Below are positions 1-8,033 of a stretch of DNA of 64,000 nucleotides, one piece after another. The stretch is from contig NZ_BMTR01000012.1 of assembly GCF_014649775.1 (NCBI RefSeq), positions 62,001 to 126,000 on the forward strand, read 5' to 3'. Numbering within the stretch: position 1 is the stretch's first letter; the number at the start of each line of letters is the position of its first letter. This DNA comes from Streptomyces longisporoflavus (GTDB taxonomy: Bacteria; Actinomycetota; Actinomycetes; Streptomycetales; Streptomycetaceae). The translations under genes were made by a program, and so were the position numbers. Below the pieces are notes generated by a model, which was not told the DNA's origin, made no database searches, and worked only from the letters and a program-made list of their open reading frames with translations.

Positions 1-286
1 GCTCGGACACGACCAGCAGGACGTCCTCCGCCGCCGCCCGCTGATCGGCGCCCGCCGCGGGCAGCCATCCCCAGGCCTGCAGCGCCTGGCGCGCGAAGTC
101 CCGGGCGAGCGGCACGATGCCGCTCGCCCCGCTCAGGCTCAGCCTGCGGACCTGGCGCCCCTGACGGCCCGTGGCCGCCGCGGCGACCTGGTCCGCCGCA
201 GCGACCTGGTCCGCGGGAGCGTCCGCGACAACGGTCTCGGACTCCGGACCGCGATCGCCCGGCGAGCAAGGCCGGGTGGTGCTCAT
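1..286 (-). CDS. Anti-sigma regulatory factor, ATP-binding (RsbW-like), partial
   Basis: This is the 5' part (about 95 codons) of a minus-strand gene that runs out of the window. It starts at the ATG complementary to 284-286. The visible protein has a variable N-terminus containing a short duplicated tract (ADQVAA twice). It then has a stretch ending in a run like AAAEDVLLVVSE, which matches the N-box helix of GHKL-type ATPase anti-sigma factors where the conserved Glu and Asn follow. RsbW-type proteins bind a sigma-B-family factor and phosphorylate a STAS antagonist. The STAS gene lies upstream on the same strand, and a sigma-B-family gene is divergent beyond it, so this is most likely the anti-sigma partner (ArsI-like). 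The nucleotide-binding motifs lie outside the window, so activity cannot be judged. Confidence 0.75.
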   Translation of the reverse strand, partial: MSTTRPCSPGDRGPESETVVADAPADQVAAADQVAAAATGRQGRQVRRLSLSGASGIVPLARDFARQALQAWGWLPAAGADQRAAAEDVLLVVSE

Positions 287-573
287 CAGCGCTTCACCTC
301 ACCGACAAGAGGACTCTGGACAAGAAACTGGACAAGTAGCGGGGCTCCAAGAGAGATCATCGGCTGCTCGGCCGTTCCTGCTGTTGATTTGGCAACAATT
401 GCTTTACGGCGGACCGCCGCGGACTCTGCCGACGTATCCAGGGTGTCTCCTGCCCGGCCGAACCGTGAGAACACCCACTTATTCGACGCAACCGTGTGAC
501 GCTGGTAACGCGGTGATCACATAGAGACAACTGGCACGTAACTCTTGGCACGCTCCGTCAACAGGCCGTCCCG

Positions 574-942
574 TCAGTCGGCCAGCGCCGCTTCGAGCGT
601 GTCGTGGACGGTGAAGACCGCATCGGCTCCAGTGATCTCGAAGACTCGGGCCACCACCGGCTGCATCGCGGCCAGATGCACCCCGCCCCCCGCGGCCTCG
701 GCCTTGAGCCGGGCCCCCAAAAGGACATTGAGTCCGGTGGAGTCCATGAATTCCAGACGCGCACAGTCGACCACAAGCCGCGAAAAACCGTCGCCGAGGC
801 AGGCCTCGAGCGGCTCACGCAACAAATCGGCGGTGTGGTGATCCAACTCACCCGCCGGAGTCACGACGACGCTCGGGCCCTCGGCCCGGACTTCGACCAG
901 AAGCCGGCCACCCTGCGCGCTACCGACTGTCCCGCGGTCCAT
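574..942 (-). CDS. STAS-domain anti-sigma factor antagonist
   Basis: A 122-residue single STAS domain. The hallmark segment CARLEFMDSTGLNVLLGA carries the serine (in DST) that RsbW-type kinases phosphorylate in RsbV/SpoIIAA-type antagonists. When unphosphorylated, such proteins bind the anti-sigma factor and free the sigma factor. The ATG at 942 is chosen, but the GTG at 954 (VSDGM) is equally possible because the purine-rich site is weak for both. The gene is co-directional with the anti-sigma gene 287 bp downstream and divergent from the sigma gene. This is the expected three-part partner-switching layout (the PrsI-ArsI-SigI order of S. coelicolor, recalled and not checked). I see no clear promoter in the 287-573 gap. 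Confidence 0.85.
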   Translation of the reverse strand: MDRGTVGSAQGGRLLVEVRAEGPSVVVTPAGELDHHTADLLREPLEACLGDGFSRLVVDCARLEFMDSTGLNVLLGARLKAEAAGGGVHLAAMQPVVARVFEITGADAVFTVHDTLEAALAD

Positions 943-1192
943 TCCGTCACTCACTTCCGACCGTCGTGGCTGTTGATGACGCCCCTGAACATTACGCCTT
1001 CCGTACGGTCTCCGGTACCCGAACAAGCCCCTGAATTCGGACATTTACCCGCACAACGCACTTGCGACCGGGCTGCGGAACCGGGTAGGGGTAGAAGAGA
1101 CAGCAATCAACACGGACGGCTTTGGAGGCGCCGCACACCGCAGTGCACGTATTGGCATCGGCAGCCATATGCCGAGAACGATGGAGGACACC

Positions 1193-2152
1193 ATGTCACC
1201 CCGGCTCGACGAATCGCGCACTGACCGAGCGACGTCGACACTCTCACCGAACCGTATCGAGACCGAGATCCCGGGTCCCCGCACGGAAGCCACGCCGGAC
1301 GCGTTCCCGGCCCTGACCGCCGTACCGGAGACGGAAGTCCCCGAGGGGCTCACCGATCTCCCCGAGATCCCGCCGTACGACGAGGTGGGGCCGCTGGACG
1401 CGAGGGCCCTGTCCAAGACCCTCTTCGAACGCCTCGAAACGCTCGAGGAAGGCACGCACGAGTACGCGTACGTGCGCAACACCCTCGTCGAACTCAACCT
1501 CGCCCTGGTCAAGTTCGCCGCCTCCCGGTTCCGCTCCCGCAGCGAGCCCATGGAGGACATCATCCAGGTCGGCACCATCGGCCTGATCAAGGCGATCGAC
1601 CGCTTCGAGCTCAGCCGAGGCGTCGAGTTCCCCACCTTCGCGATGCCGACGATCGTCGGCGAGATCAAGCGCTTCTTCCGCGACACGAGTTGGTCGGTGC
1701 GCGTCCCGCGCCGGCTGCAGGAACTCCGACTGGACCTCGCCAAGGCGGGCGACGAACTCGCCCAGCAATTCGATCGCGCCCCCACGGTGGGCGAGCTCGC
1801 CGAGCGCCTGGGCATCTCCAACGACGAGGTCGTGGAGGGCATGGCCGCGTCCAACGCCTACACGGCCAGCTCGCTGGACGCCCAGCCCGAGGAGGACGAC
1901 TCCGAAGGCGCGCTCGCGGACCGCATCGGCTACGAGGACCACGGACTCGAAGGCATCGAGTACGTCGAGTCGTTGAAGCCGCTCATCGCCGAACTCCCGG
2001 CGCGCGACCGCAAGATCCTCTCGCTCCGCTTCGTCGCCAACATGACGCAGTCGGAGATAGGCGACGAGCTCGGCATCTCGCAGATGCATGTCTCGCGACT
2101 CCTGTCGCGAACTCTCGTCAAGCTTCGCAAGGGATTGACCGTCGACGAGTGA
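1193..2152 (+). CDS. sigI: RNA polymerase sigma factor, SigB/SigF family (SigI-like)
   Basis: A group 3 sigma factor of 319 residues with regions 2, 3 and 4. Region 2 includes EPMEDIIQVGTIGLIKAIDR and the promoter-melting stretch around FPTFAMPTIVGEIKRFFRD. Region 4 ends in a helix-turn-helix (MTQSEIGDELGISQMHVSRL). The start is ATG 1193 because GGAGGA sits 5 bases upstream. The in-frame ATGs at 1169 and 1181 lack such a site. The first roughly 65 residues are an acidic, proline-rich extension before region 2. The symbol sigI is inferred from the gene neighbourhood (antagonist and anti-sigma upstream, hut genes downstream), so the paralogue assignment is less certain than the family. G-rich GGGTAG-like sequence near 1083-1095 could be a sigma-B-type -10 element, but I cannot establish it. 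Confidence 0.9.
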   Translation: MSPRLDESRTDRATSTLSPNRIETEIPGPRTEATPDAFPALTAVPETEVPEGLTDLPEIPPYDEVGPLDARALSKTLFERLETLEEGTHEYAYVRNTLVELNLALVKFAASRFRSRSEPMEDIIQVGTIGLIKAIDRFELSRGVEFPTFAMPTIVGEIKRFFRDTSWSVRVPRRLQELRLDLAKAGDELAQQFDRAPTVGELAERLGISNDEVVEGMAASNAYTASSLDAQPEEDDSEGALADRIGYEDHGLEGIEYVESLKPLIAELPARDRKILSLRFVANMTQSEIGDELGISQMHVSRLLSRTLVKLRKGLTVDE

Positions 2153-2218
2153 GGGTTCGCGCCGCTCGGCGTTTTCGCGGGCGAGCAGGCCGCCGCTTCG
2201 CGGCGGATCATCCCCACC

Positions 2219-2270
2219 CACCCACCCGTTTGCCCCGCGTCCAGGGGCGAGCGGGTGGGTTGTTTTTGTT
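2219..2270 (+). terminator. Rho-independent terminator after sigI
   Basis: ACCCACCCG (2220-2228) pairs with CGGGTGGGT (2252-2260), and a T-rich run (TGTTTTTGTT) follows. It lies between the convergent sigma and racemase genes. The racemase stop codon overlaps its T run. Confidence 0.7.
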
Positions 2271-2968
2271 CAGCTATTAAGGTCCAGTGCTGCCGCTACC
2301 GCCGCCTCCGCGTGCAGACGGGTCGTCGGGAAGACCGGCACGGGGCTGTGTTCCTGCCCGATCAGCAGCTCGATCTCGGTGCACCCCAGGATGACGCCCT
2401 CAGCTCCTTCCCGTACAAGGTCCTCGATGACGTTCTGGTACCCGACCCTCGACTCCTCATGCACCACCCCGAGGCACAACTCCTCGTAGATCACCCGGTG
2501 CACCAGCGCGCGGCCTTCCGCGTCCGGTACGAGCACGTCGAGCCCGTGCGAGGCCAGCCGCTCCCGGTAGAAGTCCTGCTCCATCGTGAACGCGGTGCCG
2601 AGCAGCCCCACGCGCCGTACGCCGCCGCGCAGCACCGCCTCGGCGGTCGCGTCCGCCAGGTGCAGGAGCGGCACGGAGAGCGCCGCCTGGACCTGCTCGG
2701 CGACCTTGTGCATGGTGTTGGTGCAGATCAGCACGAGATCCGCCCCGGCCGCCTCCACCCCCTTGCCGGCCCTGGCGAGCACCTCCCCCGCTTCCTCCCA
2801 CTGCCCCGCGACCTGTAGCCGCTCGATCTCCGCGAAGTCCACGGAGTACAGCACGCAACGGGCGGAGTGCAGCCCCCCGAGCCGCTCCCGCACCAGCTCG
2901 TTGAGCAGCCGGTAGTACTCGGCGCTCGACTCCCAGCTCATGCCCCCGATGAGGCCGATTGTCTTCAT
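2270..2968 (-). CDS. Aspartate/glutamate racemase family protein
   Basis: A 232-residue cofactor-independent racemase of the Asp/Glu/hydantoin racemase superfamily. The two catalytic cysteines are visible: one in CTNTMHK (around residue 83) and one in GCTEIELLI (around residue 197). The N-terminal IGLIGGMSWESSAEYY is typical of the aspartate racemase (YgeA-like) subgroup. It would interconvert L- and D-aspartate or a related acidic amino acid in the cytosol. It is a lone gene converging on the sigma factor, and the substrate cannot be fixed from sequence alone. The start is ATG 2968. Confidence 0.85.
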   Translation of the reverse strand: MKTIGLIGGMSWESSAEYYRLLNELVRERLGGLHSARCVLYSVDFAEIERLQVAGQWEEAGEVLARAGKGVEAAGADLVLICTNTMHKVAEQVQAALSVPLLHLADATAEAVLRGGVRRVGLLGTAFTMEQDFYRERLASHGLDVLVPDAEGRALVHRVIYEELCLGVVHEESRVGYQNVIEDLVREGAEGVILGCTEIELLIGQEHSPVPVFPTTRLHAEAAVAAALDLNS

Positions 2969-3001
2969 GCGGGCCAGGATCGCACCCGCGCGACGGCCGC
3001 C

Positions 3002-3328
3002 TCAGACGGGGAGCGCGACGCCGTGAATGACTGCCGGCCCGTAGTCCACGCCCTCCAGCGCGAGGGCCAGGGCCAGCCGCCGTTCCGCCTGGAGCAGGCA
3101 GCGCTCGGCGGCGCGGTAGTAGGGCCGCGCGAGGGGAACGCCGCTGACGTCGACAGGGCGGTCCTCGGCGGCCTCGCGGGCGTAGGGGCTGCGTGGCAGG
3201 GGACGGGCAGGCGGCTCGGGGCGGGGCGGGGGCTCCGGGGGCGGGGCCTCGGCGGTGGCCCGGGGCCGGCGCGTACCCGTGCCGGGCAGCAGCCGGGCGA
3301 GGAGGCGTCGCAATGAACGGCGCAGCAT
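3002..3328 (-). CDS. Small proline/arginine-rich hypothetical protein
   Basis: A 108-residue protein with no family that I recognise. The N-terminus is very basic (MLRRSLRRLLARLLPG), followed by a Pro-rich stretch (EAPPPEPPPRPEPP). The C-terminal half is a more ordered amphipathic segment (YYRAAERCLLQAERRLALALALEGV). Its ATG abuts the stop of the upstream ATP-binding gene (TAGATG), so the two should be translationally coupled. It is presumably a partner or accessory of that regulator. It could be membrane- or nucleic-acid-associated through the basic N-terminus, but that is a guess. Confidence 0.65.
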   Translation of the reverse strand: MLRRSLRRLLARLLPGTGTRRPRATAEAPPPEPPPRPEPPARPLPRSPYAREAAEDRPVDVSGVPLARPYYRAAERCLLQAERRLALALALEGVDYGPAVIHGVALPV

Positions 3329-3766
3329 CTACCCCTCCCCCAGTTCGCACCACACGGTCTTGCTGTCGGGCCCCTGCTCCACGCCCCAGCGCAGGGAGAC
3401 CGCGTCCAGCAGGGCCAGGCCGCGCCCCGTCTCGTCGTCGCTCCCGGCCCGCCGCAGCAGGGGCCAGGCGCGGGGGTCGGGGTCGGTGACGGCCACGCGG
3501 ATCCGGCCGCCGTCTTGCGCGCCGGTGACGCGGACGGTGACGGGGGTTCCCTCGCCGAGGTGCCGGATCACGTTGCTGAGCAATTCGCTTACGCAGAGTT
3601 GGAGGTCGGGGCGGGGGCCATGACCGTAGGGGCGCGAGCTCAGGGTGCGGCGGAGTTCGGGGACTGCCTTGGGGACGGCGAGCAGGGAGAGTTCGAAGTC
3701 GGGGGTGGGGGCGGGGGTGGGCCTGGAGGTGGGGGCGGGCCTGGAGGTGGGGGCGGGGTCTGGCAT
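3329..3766 (-). CDS. ATP-binding regulatory protein (GHKL/HATPase, AbaA/RsbW-like)
   Basis: A protein of about 145 residues with a single HATPase_c fold. The N-box is LCVSELLSNVIRHLG (Glu and Asn present), the G1 region is VTDPDPRAWPLL, and the G2 region is DETGRGLALLDAVSLRWG. Such stand-alone ATPases are abundant in Streptomyces and pair with DUF397/XRE proteins in developmental regulator sets. The start at 3766 skips an upstream in-frame extension that overlaps the divergent promoter region. Even so, the first 20 residues contain a short Thr-Ser-Arg-Pro repeat (APTSRP twice). It is divergent from the XRE gene across a palindromic gap. Direct phosphorylation of a STAS protein is not shown. 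Confidence 0.8.
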   Translation of the reverse strand: MPDPAPTSRPAPTSRPTPAPTPDFELSLLAVPKAVPELRRTLSSRPYGHGPRPDLQLCVSELLSNVIRHLGEGTPVTVRVTGAQDGGRIRVAVTDPDPRAWPLLRRAGSDDETGRGLALLDAVSLRWGVEQGPDSKTVWCELGEG

Positions 3767-3790
3767 GGGGGGTACGCCTTCCGTGCGCTC

Positions 3791-3808
3791 TGTGATGTTT
3801 CGGTCACA
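3791..3808. promoter_or_regulatory. Palindrome in divergent promoter region
   Basis: TGTGA (3791-3795) and TCACA (3804-3808) form an inverted repeat with an 8-base centre. It lies midway between the start codons of the divergent ATP-binding and XRE genes. It is a plausible operator for the XRE protein. No binding evidence is available. Confidence 0.4.
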
Positions 3809-3878
3809 CAGTGCAGTGGCTCGGCGTAACGTGACAGGGGTTTGGGTTCCACAGCGCGAAGTGTGGAGGCGGTCAACT

Positions 3879-4754
3879 GTGGCGTCACGCAAGGACATCG
3901 ACGGCTCGGCGAGCGTCCCCGCCTTCTACGGCAAGGAGCTGCGCTGGAAGCGGGAGGCGGCGGGCCGCACGCTCGCGGAGACCGTGGAGGGCAGCTACTT
4001 CGGGGCGTCGTACCTGAGTGAGATCGAGCGAGGCCAGCGGCGAATGCCGGTGGATCTAGCGCGGCACGTGGATCAGCTACTAAAAACGGACGGCTTCTTC
4101 GAACGGCGGTGCGGAGATGTGCAGAAGGCGCGGAGGAGCAAGCACGCCGAGTACTTCGCGCACATCGTGGAGCTGGAGAAGCGCGCGAAGGAGATCGAGG
4201 AGTGGAACCCCACCCTGATCCCTGGTCCGCTGCAACTAGAGCCGTATATCCGGGCGGTTATTCGCGCTGCACACCCTTGGGAGGCCGAGGAGTCCGTCAA
4301 GGCGAAGGTCGAGGCGCGGCGGGAACGAGCCTGGCTCTTTGAAGATCCTAAGGGACCCGAGTGCTGGGCCGTCCTGCACGAGTCGATCCTTCGGCAGCCG
4401 CTCGTCGGGGAGGACGCGATGGCTGAGCAACTCGCTCATATCGTCGCCGTCGCTCAACACCGCCGCTTCATTCCACAGATCCTTCCGTGGAACGCCGGAC
4501 CGCACCCCTTCATGATGGGCACGACCTGGCTCATGACCTTCACCGACGCCCCGCCACTCATGTACACGGAGGGCATGTACAGCGGACAGATCATCGACGA
4601 ACCGGAGCTCGTGGGGCAGTACGCGGGGGCATACGGTCGACTCAGAGCTGCTGCATTGCCCCCAAAACAATCCCTGAAGATGATCGAGACGGCAGCGGAG
4701 GCCTACGGAAATGGCAAGTACGAGCGCTGGCTTCAGCAACACCACCTGGCGTAA
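3879..4754 (+). CDS. XRE-family regulator with DUF5753 domain (WhiJ-like)
   Basis: A 291-residue protein with an N-terminal helix-turn-helix (LRWKREAAGRTLAETVEG followed by SYLSEIERGQRRMP) and a long C-terminal DUF5753-type ligand or partner domain (for example IPQILPWNAG and PLMYTEGMYSGQIIDEP). WhiJ-type proteins of Streptomyces have this architecture and act in morphological development with a small DUF397 partner. The start is GTG 3879, with GGAGG at 3864-3868. The reading frame is open further upstream, but that extension is low-complexity shadow. Several A/T-ending codons near 4060-4090 (CTA, AAA) are unlike the surrounding genes. The DUF397 gene overlaps the 3' end by 44 bp. Confidence 0.88.
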   Translation: MASRKDIDGSASVPAFYGKELRWKREAAGRTLAETVEGSYFGASYLSEIERGQRRMPVDLARHVDQLLKTDGFFERRCGDVQKARRSKHAEYFAHIVELEKRAKEIEEWNPTLIPGPLQLEPYIRAVIRAAHPWEAEESVKAKVEARRERAWLFEDPKGPECWAVLHESILRQPLVGEDAMAEQLAHIVAVAQHRRFIPQILPWNAGPHPFMMGTTWLMTFTDAPPLMYTEGMYSGQIIDEPELVGQYAGAYGRLRAAALPPKQSLKMIETAAEAYGNGKYERWLQQHHLA

Positions 4755-4926
4755 GAGCAGCTACAGCAACGGCTCCGGCGGTCTGTGCCTAGAGGTCGCC
4801 GACGGCCTCCCCGGTGTCGTTCCCGTTCGGGACTCCAAGGTTCCGCACGGCCCCGCTCTCGTCGTCCCCGCCTCCGCCTGGGCCCCCTTCATCGCGGCGG
4901 TCACGCACGGCCGTCTGGGCGCCTAG
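4711..4926 (+). CDS. DUF397 small regulatory protein
   Basis: A 71-residue protein containing the DUF397 signature WRKSSYSNGSGGLCLEVA and a C-terminal VPASAWAPFIAAV. DUF397 proteins are found almost only in actinomycetes, next to XRE/DUF5753 genes, and are thought to modulate them. The XRE-DUF397 pairing has been compared with toxin-antitoxin pairs (Scr1-type). The gene starts inside the end of the XRE gene in another frame, so the pair is almost certainly co-translated. Confidence 0.85.
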   Translation: MASTSAGFSNTTWRKSSYSNGSGGLCLEVADGLPGVVPVRDSKVPHGPALVVPASAWAPFIAAVTHGRLGA

Positions 4927-4941
4927 TAGCGACGTATTGCA

Positions 4942-4991
4942 GGAAAGTCCCGCTGGATAACGGGCATACCGCCCATCCAGCGGGACTTTTC
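4942..4991 (+). terminator. Strong stem-loop terminator after DUF397 gene
   Basis: GGAAAGTCCCGCTGGAT at 4942-4958 pairs with the complementary run at 4974-4991, which contains GACTTTTCC. The stem is about 16 bp with a 15-base loop. It sits between the convergent DUF397 and hutI genes and could serve both. Confidence 0.8.
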
Positions 4992-5016
4992 CGCAATCGG
5001 CGTCAGGTCGGGCCCG

Positions 5017-6189
5017 TCACGCCACCCGCGTCCCCCGGCGCCAGACCTCGCTGACCAGCGGGACGCCCGGGCGGTACGCCAGGTGGACGTGGCTCGGGGC
5101 GGCGAGGAGGGCGAGGTCGGCGCGGGCCCCCTCGCGGATCACGCCGATGTCAGTGCGGCGCAGGGCCGCCGCGCCGCCCGCTGTGGCGGACCAGATCGCC
5201 TCGTCCGGGGTCATGCCCATGTCCCGTACGGCGAGGGCGATGCAGAAGGGGACGGACGAGGTGAAGGACGAGCCGGGGTTGCAGTCCGTGGAGAGGGCCA
5301 CCGTGGCGCCCGCGTCCAGGATGCGGCGGGCGTCGGGCCACTCGGCACGGGTGGAGAACTCGGCGCCGGGGAGCAGCGTCGCGACGGTGTTGCTGTTCGC
5401 GAGGGCGTCGACGTCCGCGTCCGTGAGGTGCGTGCAGTGGTCTGCTGACGCCGCGTCCAGCTCTACGGCCAGTTGGACGCCGGGGCCGTAGGAGAGCTGG
5501 TTGGCGTGGATACGGGGGTGCAGGCCCTTCGCCTTGCCCGCCGTCAGGATCGCGCGGGCCTGGTCGCCGTCGAAGGCGCCCTTCTCGCAGAAGACGTCGA
5601 TCCAGCGGGCGTGGGGGGCGCAGGCGTCCAGCATCTCGCCGGTGACGAGGTCTACGTACGCTGCCGGGTCGTCCGCGTAGTCCGGGGAGACGATGTGGGC
5701 GCCGAGGAACGTCACCTCGTCGGTGTGCCGTGCCGCGATGCGGAGGGCGCGGGCCTCGTCGTCCGTGTTCAGGCCGTAGCCCGACTTCGTCTCGAAGGTG
5801 GTGGTGCCCTGGCGGAGGGCCTCGTCGAGGTAGTGGGTGAGGTTCGCTTCGAGGGTCGCGTCGGTGGCGGCTCGGGTGGCGGCGACCGTCGTACGGATGC
5901 CTCCCGCGGAGTAGGCGCGGCCCGACATGCGGGCGTTGAACTCCTGGGTGCGGTCGCCCGCGAAGACGAGGTGGCTGTGGGAGTCGACGAAGCCGGGGAT
6001 GGCGGCGCGGCCGTCGGCGTCGTACGTCTCGTCCGCCGCGGGGGCCTTGGCGGCGGGGCCTGTCCAGACGATCTTTTCGCCGTCCAGGACGACGGCGGCG
6101 TTCGTGAGGAGGCCGAGGGGGCTTTCGTCGCCCTGGGAGGGGTCGTTCGTTACGAGGCTGGCGATGTTGGTGATGAGGGTGGTGGGCAT
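5017..6189 (-). CDS. hutI: Imidazolonepropionase
   Basis: A 390-residue amidohydrolase that opens the ring of 4-imidazolone-5-propanoate to give N-formimidoyl-L-glutamate, the third step of histidine breakdown. Metal ligands are visible in DSHSHLVFAGDR (His71, His73), in HANQLSYG and in STDCNPGSS. ETKSGYGLNTDDE is a family signature. The start is ATG 6189, with GGAG seven bases upstream. The open frame continues past it but becomes low-complexity. It is the last gene of the minus-strand hut run and is separated from hutF by a 470-bp repeat-rich gap. It may therefore be expressed partly independently. Confidence 0.93.
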   Translation of the reverse strand: MPTTLITNIASLVTNDPSQGDESPLGLLTNAAVVLDGEKIVWTGPAAKAPAADETYDADGRAAIPGFVDSHSHLVFAGDRTQEFNARMSGRAYSAGGIRTTVAATRAATDATLEANLTHYLDEALRQGTTTFETKSGYGLNTDDEARALRIAARHTDEVTFLGAHIVSPDYADDPAAYVDLVTGEMLDACAPHARWIDVFCEKGAFDGDQARAILTAGKAKGLHPRIHANQLSYGPGVQLAVELDAASADHCTHLTDADVDALANSNTVATLLPGAEFSTRAEWPDARRILDAGATVALSTDCNPGSSFTSSVPFCIALAVRDMGMTPDEAIWSATAGGAAALRRTDIGVIREGARADLALLAAPSHVHLAYRPGVPLVSEVWRRGTRVA

Positions 6190-6290
6190 GTGGGGCTCCG
6201 GGGGGGGTGGCGGTGGCGGTATGGACGGTTTCCTTTTCCCCAACCCCGCCCCTTCCCGAAAACTCGCCGGCGCGAGGGCCTTGTACGTAC

Positions 6291-6340
6291 CGTCATCACC
6301 GGCTCCGCCGAGTTCGTCCTCAAACGCCGGACGGGCTGAA
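6291..6340. repeat. Dispersed intergenic repeat R1, copy 1
   Basis: A 50-bp element containing CACCGGCTCCGCCGAG and CCTCAAACGCCGGACGGGC. A second copy at 51341-51390 differs at only two positions. It lies in the hutI-hutF gap. Elements with this core are familiar from Streptomyces intergenic DNA. Confidence 0.85.
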
Positions 6341-6355
6341 AAGACATCGCGGCGC

Positions 6356-6615
6356 GATGCGGGGCAATCGGGCGGATGGGCGGGAAAGCTCCGGCGCGAA
6401 GCGTCGGGACAGGTCACGGGGTCGATGCGGGGCAATCGGGCGGGTGGGCGGGAAGGTTCCCGCGCGAAGCGTCGGGACGGGGCACGGGACGGATGCCGGG
6501 CAATCGGGTGGGTGGGTGGGTGGGTGGGAAGGTCCCCGCGCGAAGCGTCGGGACAGGGTGCGGGATCGATGCCGGGTGATCGGGTGGGTGGGTGGGGAGG
6601 TTCCCGCGTGAGCGG
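6356..6615. repeat. Four-copy imperfect tandem repeat, ~68-bp unit
   Basis: Unit starts (GATGC) are at 6356, 6424, 6492 and 6568. Each unit contains GGGGCAATCGGGCGGGTGGG or a variant, then GGGAAGGTTCCCGCGCG and AAGCGTCGGGAC. The third unit is expanded by extra GGTG steps into a run of GGGTGGGTGGGTGGG near 6507-6530. Frames through it give only repetitive peptides, so I treat the 6190-6659 gap as non-coding. Confidence 0.85.
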
Positions 6616-6659
6616 CGGCGAAAGGGCGCCGGGGTCGAGCCCCGGCCCCCCGGGGAGAG

Positions 6660-8033
6660 TCAGTCCCGCAGCGCCCCCACCGCCCCGGCCAACGCTCCGG
6701 CCACGTCCGGAATCGAGGCATGCTCCCCGTCCCGTACGACATGGCGGCCCCCCACCACGGTGTGGCGGACGTCCGCCGACGTGGCCGCGAACACCGCCGT
6801 CTCCGCCGCCAGGCGAGGCAGCGGGCCCGCCGTGCGGACCGAGTCCAACGCCACCGTCGCGAAGTCGGCGAGGGCGCCGGGCTCGATCACGCCCGCGTCA
6901 GGCCAGCCAAGGGCCGCATGCCCGTCGGCGGTAGCCGCCCGCAGCAGCGCCGCCGCCGTCCAGTGGCCCCGCGTGTGCGAGCGCAGGCGTTCGTTCAGCT
7001 CCATGGCCCGCGCCTCTTCGAGGATGTCGATCACCGCGTGGCTGTCGCTGCCCAGGGAGAGCGGGCTGCCCGCCCGTTGCAGGGCCACCGCCGGGCCGAT
7101 GCCGTCCGCCAGGTCCCGCTCCGTCGTGGGGCACATGCACGTGCCGGTGGAGGACCGGCCGAGCAGCGCGATGTCCTCGTCCGTGAGGTGCGTGTTGTGC
7201 ACGCCCGTCGTGCGGGGGCCGAGGACCCCGTGGTCCGCCAGTAGGCGGGTCGGGGTGCAGCCGTGCACCGCCTCGCACGCCTCGTTCTCCGCCTTCTGCT
7301 CGGAGAGGTGTACGTGGAGGGGGGCCCGGCGGGACGAGGCCCATTCAGCGACGACCCCCAACTGCCGGGCGGGAACCGCCCGTACGGAATGAATGGCCGC
7401 GCCGATCCGTGCGTGTTCGCGGTCCTTGAGGGCCGAGGCCCTCTCCGCCCACGCCTCCGTCGTGCCGTCGGAGAAGCGCAGCTGGTGGCGGTTCGGAGGC
7501 TCGCCACGGGACTCCGTCAGCAGCCCGGACGCCACGTACGCCGTGTCCAGGAGCGTGATGCGGATCCCCGCCTCCGCCGCCGCCTCGATCAGCGCCTCGC
7601 CCATCGCGTTGGGGTCCGCATAGGCAGCGCCGCCCCGCGCGTGATGCACGTAGTGGAATTCGCCCACCGTAGTGATGCCCGCCAGGGCCATCTCCGCGTA
7701 CACCGCGCGGGCGAGGGCGTGGTACGTCTCCGGCGTCAGGCGGTCCGCCACCGAGTACATGACCTCGCGCCACGTCCAGAACGTGCCCGAGCCCACCTGG
7801 ACCGTGCCGCGCAGGGCCCGGTGGAAGGCGTGGGAGTGGGCGTTGGCCAGGCCGGGGACCGTCAGGCCGCGCAGCACCGTCGCGCCGGGCGGCGGCGCGT
7901 CGACGCCCTTGCGGACGGCCGTGATCCGGTCGCCCGTCACATCGACCGCGACCCCCGGCTCGACATTCGTGTCGAGCCAGGCATGCTCCAGCCAGTACGT
8001 GGTCGCCTTCGCCGTATCCGTCGTCACCTGCAC
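6660..8033 (-). CDS. hutF: Formimidoylglutamate deiminase
   Basis: A 457-residue amidohydrolase-superfamily enzyme that deiminates N-formimidoyl-L-glutamate to N-formyl-L-glutamate and ammonia. This marks the five-step hut pathway rather than the HutG formiminoglutamase route. The metal motif is ANAHSHAFHRALRG (His66, His68). VHLSEQ and the later SLGSDSHAVID supply further ligands. The length fits the HutF family (about 450). Its start codon lies within the last 10 bp of the upstream M20 gene, so translation is coupled. Confidence 0.9.
   Translation of the reverse strand: MQVTTDTAKATTYWLEHAWLDTNVEPGVAVDVTGDRITAVRKGVDAPPPGATVLRGLTVPGLANAHSHAFHRALRGTVQVGSGTFWTWREVMYSVADRLTPETYHALARAVYAEMALAGITTVGEFHYVHHARGGAAYADPNAMGEALIEAAAEAGIRITLLDTAYVASGLLTESRGEPPNRHQLRFSDGTTEAWAERASALKDREHARIGAAIHSVRAVPARQLGVVAEWASSRRAPLHVHLSEQKAENEACEAVHGCTPTRLLADHGVLGPRTTGVHNTHLTDEDIALLGRSSTGTCMCPTTERDLADGIGPAVALQRAGSPLSLGSDSHAVIDILEEARAMELNERLRSHTRGHWTAAALLRAATADGHAALGWPDAGVIEPGALADFATVALDSVRTAGPLPRLAAETAVFAATSADVRHTVVGGRHVVRDGEHASIPDVAGALAGAVGALRD

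Noticed and set aside
6356..6615. CRISPR-like array
   Set aside because: Four imperfect 68-bp units without distinct spacers, no Cas genes nearby, and unit drift typical of a minisatellite.
6592..7392. Plus-strand frames through the repeat array and hutF 3' end
   Set aside because: They give repetitive peptides from the tandem repeat or shadow hutF. No start signal.
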